A DNA stretch of 64,000 bases from contig NZ_JADMJL010000016.1 of the NCBI RefSeq assembly GCF_018780585.1, positions 124,001-188,000 of the forward strand. The letters are read 5' to 3'. A program made the position numbers and the translations under genes. Source of the stretch: Methyloversatilis discipulorum (lineage in GTDB: Bacteria; Pseudomonadota; Gammaproteobacteria; Burkholderiales; Rhodocyclaceae). This document shows positions 1-9,438 of this stretch, in pieces (positions within the stretch are counted from its first letter, which is position 1; the number at the start of each line of letters is the position of its first letter). The notes below the pieces were generated by a model, which worked only from the letters and a program-made list of their open reading frames with translations, was not told the DNA's origin and ran no database searches.

Positions 1-2
1 CA

Positions 3-1253
3 CCGGCTGCCGACAGTGCGCCGGAGCCGGCAAAGCCCGCAGCAGCAACGCGGACCGCCAAGACGACGGGCGGCGACACCTCCATCCGTGTCGGCGTCGA
101 CAAGGTGGACCAGATCATCAATCTGGTCGGCGAGCTGGTGATCACGCAGGCCATGCTGGCGTCGGCTGCATCCAAGCTTGACCCGGTCGAGTTCGAGCGC
201 CTGATGAATGGCGTGCAGCAACTCGAACGCAATACGCGCGATCTGCAGGAATCGGTCATGTCCATCCGCATGCTGCCGATGTCCACCGTGTTCTCGCGCT
301 TTCCGCGCGTGGTGCGCGACCTGTCGCAGAAGCTGGGCAAGCAGGTACGTCTGGTGCTCGCCGGCGAATCGACCGAACTGGACAAGGGCCTGATCGAGCG
401 CATCGCCGATCCACTCACCCACCTGGTACGCAACAGCCTGGATCACGGCATCGAAACGCCGGACGTGCGCGAAGCGCGCGGCAAGCCGCGCGAGGGCACG
501 ATCACGCTGAAGGCTTCGCACCAGAGCGGCAACATCGTCATCGAGGTCGGTGACGACGGCGCCGGCCTGAACCGCGAGCGCATCCTGTCCAAGGCACGCG
601 AGCGCGGCCTGCCGGTCAGCGACGGCATGAGCGACCAGGAGGTCTGGGGACTCATCTTCGAAGCCGGCTTCTCGACCGCTGATCAGGTGACCGAGGTGTC
701 CGGCCGCGGCGTCGGCATGGACGTCGTGAAGAAGAACATCACCGCGATGGGCGGCCGCGTCGACATCGAATCGATGACCGGCGTCGGCACCCGCATGACG
801 GTGCGCCTGCCGCTGACGCTGGCCATCCTCGACGGCATGTCCGTCGCCGTTGGCGCTGACACCTACATCGTGCCGCTGAACTACGTGGTCGAATCGCTGC
901 AGCCGACCGCGGCCATGATCAAGAGCGTCGGCGGCGAGCCGCGGCTGGTGCAGGTACGCAACGAGTACCTGAACATCCTGACGCTGAGGGGCGCGCTCGG
1001 CCTCGCCGGCGGCACCACGGATCTCGAACGCGGCATCCTGGTCGTGCTCGAGGCGGATGGCGGCAAGATCGCGCTGTTCGTCGATGAACTGGTCGGTCAG
1101 CACCAGGTGGTGATCAAGAGCCTGGAGGCGAACTATCGCAAGGTGGTTGGCATTTCCGGCGCCACCATCATGGGCGATGGCCACGTCGGGCTCATTCTCG
1201 ACGTGCCGTCGCTGGTCGAATCGGCACGCGGCAGGCTGGCCGCCGCCGCCTGA
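3..1253 (+). CDS. cheA: Chemotaxis histidine kinase CheA, C-terminal part (5' end outside window)
   Basis: CheA passes receptor signals to CheY and CheB by autophosphorylation. The reading frame is open from the left edge, so the phosphotransfer domain is missing from view. What is visible is an Ala/Pro-rich linker, the dimerisation helices, the HATPase domain and the C-terminal CheW-like domain. The ATPase carries the N box (HLVRNSLDHG), G1 (DDGAGLN), F box (IFEAGFSTA) and G2 (GRGVGMDVV). The gene sits upstream of cheW, an MCP, cheR, cheD and cheB, so it is the kinase of that cluster. It is a different protein from the second cheA at 16489. Family assignment is secure; total length is unknown. 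Confidence 0.95.
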   Translation, partial: PAADSAPEPAKPAAATRTAKTTGGDTSIRVGVDKVDQIINLVGELVITQAMLASAASKLDPVEFERLMNGVQQLERNTRDLQESVMSIRMLPMSTVFSRFPRVVRDLSQKLGKQVRLVLAGESTELDKGLIERIADPLTHLVRNSLDHGIETPDVREARGKPREGTITLKASHQSGNIVIEVGDDGAGLNRERILSKARERGLPVSDGMSDQEVWGLIFEAGFSTADQVTEVSGRGVGMDVVKKNITAMGGRVDIESMTGVGTRMTVRLPLTLAILDGMSVAVGADTYIVPLNYVVESLQPTAAMIKSVGGEPRLVQVRNEYLNILTLRGALGLAGGTTDLERGILVVLEADGGKIALFVDELVGQHQVVIKSLEANYRKVVGISGATIMGDGHVGLILDVPSLVESARGRLAAAA

Positions 1254-1352
1254 TCCGCGTCCTGCTGGATGCCCCACCTGCCAGCGATCGGGTGGGGACA
1301 TCCTCGTCGTTCTCCCGTCTTGCGTACCCGCAAAATTAGGTGCTTCCCAGCC

Positions 1353-1380
1353 TCAAGGCGCCCGCCTTGCATGCCGTTAC
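1353..1380 (+). promoter_or_regulatory. Candidate sigma-28 (FliA) promoter of cheW
   Basis: TCAAGGCG, a 12-nt spacer and GCCGTTAC resemble the FliA consensus TAAAGTTT-N11-GCCGATAA. The spacer is one base longer than in most other sites in this window. The -10 box ends 31 nt before the cheW ATG. Confidence 0.5.
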
Positions 1381-1411
1381 AACTTCAGTAATCGCAGCGA
1401 GGGAGCAGAAG

Positions 1412-1921
1412 ATGATGCAGGCGGCGCAGGCGGTGTCGCACCGGCCGGACGACGGCGCGGAGGGTAGTTACGCCCAGGAGTACCTCACCTTCACGCTGGG
1501 TGAGGAGGAGTACGCAATCGATATTCTCAAGGTGCAGGAGATCCGCGGCTACGACGCGGTCACCAGCATTGCGCACGCACCCCCCTTTATCAAGGGTGTG
1601 ATCAATCTGCGCGGCACCATCGTTCCCATTGTCGACCTGCGCATCAAGTTCGGTGTCGGCGTCGTCGAATACACACCGTTCACGGTCACCATCATCCTGA
1701 ATGTCGGCGGTCGTGTCGTCGGCATGGTGGTCGATTCGGTGTCCGACGTGCTTGCGCTCGAATCGTCGAAGATCCTGCCGGCACCGGAATTCTCGTCCAG
1801 CCTAGACACCCGCTACATCCATGGTCTGGGTTCCATCGACGAGCGGATGCTCATCGTCGTCGATATCGAAAAGCTCATGCTGTCGGCCGACATGGCGTTG
1901 GTCGACGATCAGGTTCACTGA
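1412..1921 (+). CDS. cheW: Chemotaxis coupling protein CheW
   Basis: CheW is the cytoplasmic scaffold that links MCPs to CheA. The 169-aa product is a single CheW domain, with [22 protein letters not shown] near its start and [16 protein letters not shown] in the middle, both typical of the family. The frame stays open upstream to 1340, but the ATG at 1412 follows a good AGGGAG ribosome site and gives a normal length. It lies 158 nt after cheA and just ahead of an MCP, so it probably serves the first chemosensory system. A sigma-28-like promoter at 1353 may let it be expressed apart from cheA. Confidence 0.95.
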   Translation: MMQAAQAVSHRPDDGAEGSYAQEYLTFTLGEEEYAIDILKVQEIRGYDAVTSIAHAPPFIKGVINLRGTIVPIVDLRIKFGVGVVEYTPFTVTIILNVGGRVVGMVVDSVSDVLALESSKILPAPEFSSSLDTRYIHGLGSIDERMLIVVDIEKLMLSADMALVDDQVH

Positions 1922-1932
1922 AGGTGGCACAC

Positions 1933-4320
1933 ATGGATTCTTCCAACGCATCCCCGGCCGCCGCGCGCGGCCTGACCGTCCAGCAGCGGCTGATGGTCAT
2001 CGTTGCCGCCAGTCTGGCCGGCATCCTGCTGCTGGCCGCGGTACTGCTGGCCGGCATGCGCAGCACCATGATCGAGGACCGCAAGAACGCCGCGCGCTTC
2101 GCGGTCGAATCGGCCTGGGGCGTCGTCGATGCCTTCCACAAGCGCGCATTGTCCGGCGAACTGACGCAGGAGGAGGCGCGCAAGCAGGCGATGAACACGC
2201 TGCGCACGATGCGCTACAACGGCGAGGACTATTTCTGGATCAACGATTTCGGTCCGCGCATGGTCATGCACCCGACCAAGCCGGAGCTCGACGGCAAGGA
2301 TCTCAGCGGTTCGAAGGACCCGAACGGCAAGGCGCTGTTCGTCGAATTCGTCGCCGTGGCCAAGGCGAGCGGCGCCGGCTTCGTCGATTACCAGTGGCCG
2401 CGGCCGGGCGCCGACAAGCCGGTGGACAAGGTGTCCTATGTGCGCCAGTTCGAGCCCTGGGGCTGGATCGTCGGTTCCGGCATCTATGTCGATGACGTGA
2501 ATGCGCTGGTGCTGAAGGAAGCGGTCCGTGTCGCGCTGATCGCGCTGCTGATCGCCGCGGTGATCGGTGTGATCGGCGTGCGACTCGGTCGCAGCATCGC
2601 CGGCCGCCTGCGCATCGCCGGCGGCCACGCCAACGAGATTGCGTCAGGCGTGCTCGACCGCCGCATCGATGCGGGAGCGCAGGATGAAGTCGGTCAGCTG
2701 ATGTCGGCGCTGGAGCGCATGCGCACCGATCTGCAGGCGCGCGCGGAGCGCGAGCGGGTAATCGCCGAGGAGAACCTGCGCGCGCGCACCGCGCTCGACT
2801 TCGTCACCACCAATGTGCGCATCGCCGACAACGACGGCAAGGTGCTGTACGCCAACCGCGCGATGCACGGCACGGTGACCCGCATCGCTGACGAACTGCG
2901 TCGTCACATCCCCGGCTTCTCGCTGGAGAACTTCATCGGTTGCAATATTTCGGCGATCTGCACCAATCCGGACTTCGTGCGCAAGTCGAGGACGACAGCG
3001 GACGGCTATCGCGCTGAACTCGTCATTGGCCGCAACGTGTTCGAGCTGGTATCGACGCCGATCATCGGCGAATCGGGCGAACGCATCGGTACGGTTGGCG
3101 AATGGATAGACCGCACCGAAGAGGTGGCGATCGAGCAGCAGGTGACCGACGTGGTCGCGGCCGCCGGACAGGGTGATTTCACGCAGCGGCTGTCGGTCGA
3201 CGACAAGCAGGGCTTCTTCCGCCAACTGGCCGAAGGGCTCAACGGCCTGGTCGAACAGGTGTCGGTCAGCCTGTCAGACGTGGCGACGGTACTGAGCGGT
3301 GTATCGGGCGGCGATCTGACTCGGCGCATCGATCGCAACTACAGCGGCCTGTTCGGGCAACTCAAGGACGACACGAACACGACGGTCGAGAAGCTGCGCG
3401 AAGTGGTTGGCCGGATCAAGGATTCGACGGAAGCGATCAACACGGCGGCACGGGAGATCGCGGCGGGCAACAGTGACCTGAGTTCGCGCACCGAAGAGCA
3501 GGCGAGCTCGCTGGAAGAGACGGCGAGTTCGATGGAAGAGCTGAACGCGACGGTGAAGCAAAACGCGGAAAGTGCGCAGAAGGCGAACGAGCTGGGTCGT
3601 CAGAGCAACGAAGCGGTGATGCGCGGCGCGGAGACGGTGAAGCGGGTGGTGTCGACGATGTCGGACATCCAGGACTCGAGCCGGAAGATCGCGGACATCA
3701 TCGGCGTGATCGACTCGATCGCGTTCCAGACCAACATCCTTGCGCTGAACGCGGCGGTGGAAGCGGCGCGCGCGGGCGAGCAGGGCCGGGGCTTTGCGGT
3801 GGTGGCGAGCGAGGTTCGCAACCTCGCGCAGCGCAGTGCGCAGGCGGCGAAGGAGATCAAGGGGCTGATCGCCGACTCGGTGGAGCGTGTCGATGGCGGC
3901 GCGCGCCTGGTGGCGGAGGCGGGCGCGACGATGGAACAGGTGGTCGACAGCTTCCGTCAAGTGACGGGTCTGGTGACCGACATTGCGTCTGCGAGCCAGG
4001 AACAGTCGACGGGGATTGCGCAGGTGACGCAGGCGGTGAGCCAGATGGACGGGGTGACGCAGCAGAACGCGGCACTGGTGGAACAGGCGGCGGCGGCGGC
4101 GGAAAGTCTGGAAGAGCAGGCGCGTTCGCTGATGCGCGCGGTGGGTCAGTTCAAGCTGGACGAGGGTGGTCGTGTGACCGCGTCGTTCGAGGCGGCGCGC
4201 GAGGCGGCGAACAGCGAGCCGGTGCTGCCGCGTTCGCGCGGCGGTGCGCTGGGCAAGGTCAAGCGCATTGCGCCGACGGCGCAGCCGGCCTTCGCCGAAG
4301 AGGACTGGGAAGAGTTCTGA
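1933..4320 (+). CDS. Methyl-accepting chemotaxis protein with single Cache, HAMP, PAS-like region and C-terminal DWEEF
   Basis: A 795-aa transmembrane receptor. Two hydrophobic segments (about 20-43 and 198-220) flank a periplasmic single-Cache domain containing [17 protein letters not shown], a PAS-like stretch (about 280-400) and further HAMP-like repeats follow. The signalling hairpin (about 480-760) contains the conserved tip [22 protein letters not shown]. The ATG at 1933 follows AAGGTGG; an in-frame GTG at 1924 is the alternative. The protein ends in DWEEF, which fits the CheR-tethering pentapeptide (NWETF in E. coli, GWEEF in P. aeruginosa McpB), and cheR is the next gene. Its ligand is unknown. 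From about 3420 the codons change towards GCG and ACG, unlike the upstream half. Confidence 0.93.
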   Translation: MDSSNASPAAARGLTVQQRLMVIVAASLAGILLLAAVLLAGMRSTMIEDRKNAARFAVESAWGVVDAFHKRALSGELTQEEARKQAMNTLRTMRYNGEDYFWINDFGPRMVMHPTKPELDGKDLSGSKDPNGKALFVEFVAVAKASGAGFVDYQWPRPGADKPVDKVSYVRQFEPWGWIVGSGIYVDDVNALVLKEAVRVALIALLIAAVIGVIGVRLGRSIAGRLRIAGGHANEIASGVLDRRIDAGAQDEVGQLMSALERMRTDLQARAERERVIAEENLRARTALDFVTTNVRIADNDGKVLYANRAMHGTVTRIADELRRHIPGFSLENFIGCNISAICTNPDFVRKSRTTADGYRAELVIGRNVFELVSTPIIGESGERIGTVGEWIDRTEEVAIEQQVTDVVAAAGQGDFTQRLSVDDKQGFFRQLAEGLNGLVEQVSVSLSDVATVLSGVSGGDLTRRIDRNYSGLFGQLKDDTNTTVEKLREVVGRIKDSTEAINTAAREIAAGNSDLSSRTEEQASSLEETASSMEELNATVKQNAESAQKANELGRQSNEAVMRGAETVKRVVSTMSDIQDSSRKIADIIGVIDSIAFQTNILALNAAVEAARAGEQGRGFAVVASEVRNLAQRSAQAAKEIKGLIADSVERVDGGARLVAEAGATMEQVVDSFRQVTGLVTDIASASQEQSTGIAQVTQAVSQMDGVTQQNAALVEQAAAAAESLEEQARSLMRAVGQFKLDEGGRVTASFEAAREAANSEPVLPRSRGGALGKVKRIAPTAQPAFAEEDWEEF

Positions 4321-4388
4321 ACGCAGGCAGTCACTGAATCGTCGTTCCACATGGAATCTGCATCGTGAACACAGGCAGCAAGGCAAGC

Positions 4389-5273
4389 ATGACCACGCAC
4401 TCGGCAGCGCAGATCACGCGCCAGCTGTCCGAAGTGAAGACACTGACCGGCAGCACGCGCGAGTTCAGCTTCACGCGTGAGGACTTCGATCGCATCGCGA
4501 AGATGATTCACCAGTACGCCGGCATTTCGCTGTCGCCGATCAAGTTCGACATGGTGTACAGCCGGCTGGCCCGCCGGCTGCGCGCCACCGGCGACGCAAC
4601 CTTTGCCGACTACATCCGCCGGCTGGAGCGCAACGACCGCACCGAATGGGAAACCTTCGTCAATTCGCTGACGACCAACCTCACCTCCTTCTTCCGTGAG
4701 GCCCACCACTTCGATCTGCTGAAGCAGCACCTGACCAAGCTGGGCAAGCCCAACGCGCGCATCTGGTGCAGCGCCGCCTCGACCGGCGAAGAACCGTATT
4801 CGATCGCCATCACCTGCTGCGAGCTGTACGGCTCGATGACGCCGCCAGTCGAAATCATCGCCTCCGACATCGACACCCAGGTGCTGGCGCAGGGCCAGGC
4901 GGGCGTCTATGGCGAAGAGCGCATCGAGAAGCTGTCACCGGAACTGGTGCGCAAATACTTCCTGCGCGGCACCGGCAGCCGTTCCGGCGAGGTGAGGGTG
5001 CGTCCGGAACTGCAGCGGCTGATCCGCTTCACCCGGGTGAACCTGCTCGAACCGAACTGGCCGGTGCGCGGGCCGCTGGAAGCCATCTTCTGCCGCAACG
5101 TCATGATCTATTTCGACAAGCCCACGCAGTACGGCATCCTCAAGCGTTACGTACCGCTGCTGCGACCCGACGGGCTGCTGTTTGCCGGCCACTCGGAGAG
5201 CTTCTCGCACGCGGTCGACCTGTTCCGCAATCTGGGTAGGACGGTATATGCGCGCGCTGACGGCGGTCGATAG
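4389..5273 (+). CDS. cheR: Chemotaxis protein methyltransferase CheR
   Basis: CheR transfers methyl groups from S-adenosylmethionine to receptor glutamates for adaptation. The 294-aa protein has the N-terminal helical CheR domain (FTREDFDRIAKMIHQYAGI) followed by the SAM-binding fold. The SAM motif reads IWCSAASTGEEPYSIAI, and IFCRNVMIYFDK is a second family signature. The ATG at 4389 is preferred, with purine-rich AAGGCAAG before it; a GTG at 4365 would add eight residues. It follows an MCP bearing a C-terminal pentapeptide and overlaps cheD by 26 nt, so the two are probably translationally coupled. Confidence 0.95.
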   Translation: MTTHSAAQITRQLSEVKTLTGSTREFSFTREDFDRIAKMIHQYAGISLSPIKFDMVYSRLARRLRATGDATFADYIRRLERNDRTEWETFVNSLTTNLTSFFREAHHFDLLKQHLTKLGKPNARIWCSAASTGEEPYSIAITCCELYGSMTPPVEIIASDIDTQVLAQGQAGVYGEERIEKLSPELVRKYFLRGTGSRSGEVRVRPELQRLIRFTRVNLLEPNWPVRGPLEAIFCRNVMIYFDKPTQYGILKRYVPLLRPDGLLFAGHSESFSHAVDLFRNLGRTVYARADGGR

Positions 5274-5877
5274 CCATGGCCCCGGCCTGATCGAGCATCA
5301 GGCGGCGCAGCGCTACTACGACCGCAACTTCTCGCGCGAGGCGGTCAAGATCCTGCCGGGCGAATTCTTCGTCACCACCCGTGACATGCTGCTGGTGACG
5401 GTGCTCGGCTCCTGCGTCGCCGCCTGCATACGCGATCCCGAGCGCGGCATCGGCGGCATGAATCATTTCATGCTGCCGGATGCCGGCAGCGGCGTGATGA
5501 GCCGCTCGGCACGCTACGGTGCTTACGCGATGGAACTGCTGGTAAACGAACTGATCAAGGCCGGAGCACGTCGCTCGGCGTTGCAGGCCAAGGTGTTCGG
5601 TGGCGGGCGCGTGATGGCAACGCTGGCCAATGCCAACGTCGGCGAGCGCAATGCCGATTTCGTGCTCGACTATCTGGCCAACGAGGGCATTCCGGTGCTG
5701 GCGCAGGATCTGCTGGACAGTCATGCCCGGAAGATCTACTTCTTCCCGCACGCCGGGCGTGTGCTGATGAAGAAGCTTGCCCGCGTGAACAACGATACGC
5801 TGGCGCGCCGCGAACGCGAGTACCAGGAAAGACTCGCCCGCGACGACGCCTCGGGCGACATCGAGCTGTTCTCCTGA
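5248..5877 (+). CDS. cheD: Chemoreceptor glutamine deamidase CheD
   Basis: CheD deamidates specific receptor glutamines, creating methylation sites. The 209-aa protein contains the catalytic cysteine in VLGSCVAAC and the histidine in GGMNHFMLP, the CheD signature pair. The ATG at 5248 lies inside the end of cheR and follows GGGTAGG; the frame is open further upstream but only through cheR sequence. The product is somewhat longer than the roughly 160-aa Bacillus and Thermotoga forms because of N- and C-terminal extensions, as is common in betaproteobacteria. cheB follows after 23 nt. Confidence 0.94.
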   Translation: MRALTAVDSHGPGLIEHQAAQRYYDRNFSREAVKILPGEFFVTTRDMLLVTVLGSCVAACIRDPERGIGGMNHFMLPDAGSGVMSRSARYGAYAMELLVNELIKAGARRSALQAKVFGGGRVMATLANANVGERNADFVLDYLANEGIPVLAQDLLDSHARKIYFFPHAGRVLMKKLARVNNDTLARREREYQERLARDDASGDIELFS

Positions 5878-5900
5878 TCGGGGGCATGGAGGAGCATGGA

Positions 5901-6974
5901 ATGAAGATCAGGGTTCTGGTGGTCGACGATTCCGCGGTGATGCGGGCGGTGCTGACCGAGATCATCAATCAGGCGCCCGACATGGAAGTCGTCGGCACGG
6001 CGCCCGACGCGGCGGTGGCCCGGCAGAAGGTGAAGGAAACGTCGCCCGACGTGCTCACGCTGGACGTCGAAATGCCGAACATGAACGGGCTGGAATTCCT
6101 CGACAAGGTGATGCGGCTGCGCCCGATGCCGGTCATCATGATTTCGAGCCAGACCGCGCAGGGATCGGAAACGACGCTGCAGGCGCTTGAACTGGGCGCC
6201 GTCGACTACGTGGCCAAACCGCGCGGATCGCTTGCCGGGCTGCCGGTCAGCTACGCGCAGGAAATACACGAAAAGATCCGCGCGGCCTACGGCGCGCGAC
6301 TGAAAGTGCTGCGTGCCGCGCCGGCCGAGCCCGCGCCCGCTGCTGCTGCCCGGCCAGCGCCCGCCGCGACCTCGGCCTGGGGCGACCGCATCGTCTGCAT
6401 CGGCGCCTCCACCGGTGGCACCGAAGCGATCAAGGAAGTGCTGTGCCGCCTGCCGGCGAACATGCCGGGCATCGTGATGGTGCAGCACATGCCTGAAATG
6501 TTTACCGCGAGCTTCGCCCGCCGCCTCGATTCGCTGGCCCGTGTCCGCGTCAAGGAGGCGGAGCAGGGCGAGCGCATCCTGCCCGGCCATGCCTATCTGG
6601 CGCCCGGGCATTCGCATCTGGAAATCCGCCGCAGTGGCACCGGCTATGTCTGCGAACTGCTGCAGACGCCGCCCTACAACAGGCACCGGCCGGCGGTGGA
6701 CGTGCTGTTCAATTCGGCTGCCCAGCACGCTCGCGGCAGTGCGGTCGCCGCCTTGCTGACCGGCATGGGCAAGGACGGCGCGCAGGGCATGCTGGCCATG
6801 CGCCGCGCTGGCGCATGGACCATAGGGCAGGACCAGGAAAGCTGCGTCGTATATGGCATGCCGCGCGAGGCAGCGCAGATCGGCGCCTGCTGCGAGGTGG
6901 CGCCACTGACCCAGGTGGCCGAGCGCATCGTCGCCGCATTGCAGGGCGGGCGCCGGCTCGCGGCTCACGGATGA
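5901..6974 (+). CDS. cheB: Chemotaxis response regulator protein-glutamate methylesterase CheB
   Basis: CheB removes receptor methyl groups when phosphorylated by CheA. The 357-aa protein has an N-terminal receiver domain with acidic D9-D10 and phospho-acceptor D55 (LTLDVEMPNM). A linker rich in Ala and Pro follows, then the methylesterase domain. That domain has the nucleophile serine in IGASTGGTEA, the histidine in MVQHMPEMF and the aspartate in LLTGMGKDGA. The ATG at 5901 is preceded by GGAGGAG; an in-frame ATG at 5886 overlaps that ribosome site and is unlikely. It completes the cheR-cheD-cheB adaptation set. Confidence 0.96.
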   Translation: MKIRVLVVDDSAVMRAVLTEIINQAPDMEVVGTAPDAAVARQKVKETSPDVLTLDVEMPNMNGLEFLDKVMRLRPMPVIMISSQTAQGSETTLQALELGAVDYVAKPRGSLAGLPVSYAQEIHEKIRAAYGARLKVLRAAPAEPAPAAAARPAPAATSAWGDRIVCIGASTGGTEAIKEVLCRLPANMPGIVMVQHMPEMFTASFARRLDSLARVRVKEAEQGERILPGHAYLAPGHSHLEIRRSGTGYVCELLQTPPYNRHRPAVDVLFNSAAQHARGSAVAALLTGMGKDGAQGMLAMRRAGAWTIGQDQESCVVYGMPREAAQIGACCEVAPLTQVAERIVAALQGGRRLAAHG

Positions 6975-7021
6975 GCCGTCGCCGCGTCGTTCATTCAACC
7001 ACTCACTGATCAAGACCACGC

Positions 7022-7327
7022 ATGGAAATCCGCACCTCCGTCATCGACCGACTTGCCCGCATCTCGCTGGGTGGCCGCTTCGACTTCTCTTCGCATCGCG
7101 CATTCCGTGAAACCACCGAGCGCATGATGGCGGGCGACGCCATCGACACGCTGGAAATCGACCTCTCTGCGGTGACCTATCTCGACAGCTCGGCCCTGGG
7201 CATGCTGCTGATGCTGCGCGACAAGGCACGCGCCGCCCATTGCGTGGTGCGGCTCGTGAACTGCAGTGCGCCGGTACGCCAGGTCATCGAGGTCGCCAAT
7301 TTCCAGAAGCTGTTCACCATCACCTGA
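7022..7327 (+). CDS. STAS-domain protein, anti-sigma factor antagonist type
   Basis: The 101-aa protein is one STAS domain. The segment TYLDSSALGMLLML matches the phospho-acceptor loop of SpoIIAA-like antagonists, so S56 or S57 is the probable phosphorylated residue. It lies 47 nt downstream of cheB and closes the first chemotaxis cluster. No serine kinase or phosphatase partner is encoded nearby. Small STAS genes at the end of chemotaxis operons are known in other proteobacteria, but the target here cannot be read from sequence. Confidence 0.85.
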   Translation: MEIRTSVIDRLARISLGGRFDFSSHRAFRETTERMMAGDAIDTLEIDLSAVTYLDSSALGMLLMLRDKARAAHCVVRLVNCSAPVRQVIEVANFQKLFTIT

Positions 7328-7369
7328 GGCTGGCCGGACCTTAGCCGAGGCCTTGCCACGCCAAGCGTC

Positions 7370-7396
7370 TCAAGTTCGGACGCTTCAGGTCGTAAC
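7370..7396 (+). promoter_or_regulatory. Candidate sigma-28 promoter of the MCP gene at 7502
   Basis: TCAAGTTC, an 11-nt spacer and GTCGTAAC match the FliA pattern shared by other sites in this window. The -10 box lies about 105 nt before the start codon. Confidence 0.65.
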
Positions 7397-7501
7397 TCTC
7401 TTCACCACGGACAGGCACACGATGCCCAGGGTCCGACCATGCCGCGCGGGCGATGGGGCTTGCGCGACGCGGAAAGACCCTTACCGGACAGGAGAGGAAC
7501 G

Positions 7502-9208
7502 ATGACAACAAGCAAGCGCGCAGCGACGCGCAGCATTTTGCCCTGGCTGGGCCTTTTTTCCGCACTGCTGATCACCCACCTCGGCCTTTACGCGTACAGC
7601 GCATCGGCCTTCACCCTGAGCGGCGCACTGATTGCCGCGGCCCTGGCCGCGACGGGGGCTTTCATTGCACGCACAACGGCCGTCCTGATGTTCGAGCGTC
7701 CGCTCGAAACCATGGTCGCCGGTCTCGAACAAGCCCGCATGTCGGGCGATCTCACCTATCGTCTCGACGCGCGTGGCGGCGGTGCGCTGCCGCGACTGGC
7801 AGAGAGCTACAACCGCCTGGTCACCGAGTTCAGCGCGGCGATGGCCAAGATGCTGTTCACCTCGCAGCGCCTGCAGGACACCTGCAGCGGCCTCGGCAAG
7901 GGGGCGGAGCGCGTCGCCGGCTCGGCCGAGCAGCAATGCGCTGCCTCGCAGGCCGCCAGCGGCGACGTCGGCAACATGAAGATGAGCATGGAGACGGCGA
8001 CCGAAGCGGCCGCCGGCACCGTCGACGATGCGACCCGATCGCGCGAGCTGTCGCAGAAGGGCGCGCAGGTGGTCAGTCGCGTCGCCGAGGAGATGGCGCG
8101 CGTTGCCGGCAGCGTGTCCGAAAGCGCGCGCCAGATCGAACATCTGGGCAAGCGCTCGGAGGAGATCGGCTCGGTCGTGCAGGTGATCCGCGAGATCGCC
8201 GACCAGACCAATCTGCTGGCGCTGAACGCGGCCATTGAGGCGGCACGTGCCGGCGAACAGGGCCGCGGCTTCGCGGTCGTGGCCGACGAGGTGCGCAAGC
8301 TGGCCGAGCGCACGGCGGCGTCCACCGGTCAGATCCATTCGATGATTTCCGCCGTGCAGCGCGAAACCGCCGACGCTGCGTCGGTCATCCGCGCCAGCGC
8401 GGTCGAGGCGCGCACCGGCGCCGACCTGACCAGCGAGGCGGTGGCCACGCTGGAAAGCATCCGCGAATGTGCCGACGCGACGCTGGAGCGCGTGGGCGGT
8501 ACGGTCGAAGCCATGCGTCAGAACCGGGCGCTGGGCGAACAGGTCGAGCAGCACGTGCAGCGCATTTTCGCGATGGCGGAATCGAATCGCGAGGTGTCCA
8601 GTTCGACCGCCGCTGAGGCGTCGCGGCTGGACGTGCTGTCGAGCAATCTGGCCGAGCTGTCGCAGGTGTTCCGTCTCGGCAGCTACGGCGAACAGGCTGT
8701 GGCTGCGCATGCCCGCATGCCGGACATCGTGGCCGATGCGGCGCAGCGGATCGGTGCCTGTCTGGAGGCGGCGGTCAAGCGCGGCGAAATCAGGATGGAA
8801 GACCTGTTCGACGAGAACTACCAGCCCATCGCCGGTACCAAGCCGACCAAGTACAGCACCAAGTTCGACGCGCTGACGGACCGACTCTTCCCGGCGATCC
8901 AGGAACCGCTGCTCGATCGGCACGCCGGCCTGATCTACGCCGGTGCGGTCGACCGCAAGGGCTATTTCCCGACGCACAACAAGCGCTTCTCGCAGCCGCT
9001 GACCGGCGACGAGAAGAAGGACATCGCCGGCAACCGCACCAAGCGCATCTTCGACGACCCGGTCGGACGTCGCTGCGGTGCGCACAGCCAGCCTTTCCTG
9101 ATCCAGACCTATCGCCGCGACACCGGCGAGGTGGTGCACGACATTTCGGCTCCGATCTTCGTCGGCGGTCGGCAATGGGGCGGCTTCCGCATCGGCTACG
9201 CGGCCTGA
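7502..9208 (+). CDS. Methyl-accepting chemotaxis protein with C-terminal sensor-like domain
   Basis: A 568-aa receptor. Two closely spaced hydrophobic segments (about 14-32 and 36-60) leave almost no periplasmic loop. A HAMP-like segment and the signalling hairpin follow, with the conserved tip [22 protein letters not shown]. After the hairpin comes an extra domain of about 155 residues (about 410-568) containing [26 protein letters not shown] and [19 protein letters not shown]. This tail recurs in alpha- and betaproteobacterial MCPs and probably senses a cytoplasmic signal, an inference. The ATG at 7502 follows GGAGAGGAAC; the frame is open upstream to 7439 without a better start. Ligand unknown. 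Confidence 0.9.
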   Translation: MTTSKRAATRSILPWLGLFSALLITHLGLYAYSASAFTLSGALIAAALAATGAFIARTTAVLMFERPLETMVAGLEQARMSGDLTYRLDARGGGALPRLAESYNRLVTEFSAAMAKMLFTSQRLQDTCSGLGKGAERVAGSAEQQCAASQAASGDVGNMKMSMETATEAAAGTVDDATRSRELSQKGAQVVSRVAEEMARVAGSVSESARQIEHLGKRSEEIGSVVQVIREIADQTNLLALNAAIEAARAGEQGRGFAVVADEVRKLAERTAASTGQIHSMISAVQRETADAASVIRASAVEARTGADLTSEAVATLESIRECADATLERVGGTVEAMRQNRALGEQVEQHVQRIFAMAESNREVSSSTAAEASRLDVLSSNLAELSQVFRLGSYGEQAVAAHARMPDIVADAAQRIGACLEAAVKRGEIRMEDLFDENYQPIAGTKPTKYSTKFDALTDRLFPAIQEPLLDRHAGLIYAGAVDRKGYFPTHNKRFSQPLTGDEKKDIAGNRTKRIFDDPVGRRCGAHSQPFLIQTYRRDTGEVVHDISAPIFVGGRQWGGFRIGYAA

Positions 9209-9236
9209 ACCGCCGCCGGCACGCGGTAAGGACGAC

Positions 9237-9256
9237 GGGGCGCCTGCGGGCGCCCC
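9237..9256 (+). terminator. Possible weak terminator hairpin after the MCP at 7502
   Basis: GGGGCGCC and GGCGCCCC form a perfect 8-bp stem with a TGCG loop 28 nt after the stop codon. The downstream sequence (GTTGCATTT) is a poor T tract, so termination may be partial. Confidence 0.45.
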
Positions 9257-9304
9257 GTTGCATTTGATTCACGTCAAATGAATGCTGCATTGCAGAAAGT
9301 CCCC

Positions 9305-9331
9305 TCAACCCGGGTATCACGCTGCCGTAAC
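9305..9331 (+). promoter_or_regulatory. Candidate sigma-28 promoter of the MCP gene at 9439
   Basis: TCAACCCG, an 11-nt spacer and GCCGTAAC. The -10 box is one of the best in the window and the -35 box is weaker. It lies about 107 nt before the start codon. Confidence 0.6.
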
Positions 9332-9438
9332 TGACTCAGGCGGGTCGTGAAGGGGTGTCGACCCCGGGGAGCCCGCCTCGACACCGTATCCGGCCAATGC
9401 ACGCAGTGCCGCGCGCCCCGGCCGACCGAGGAGAAACC

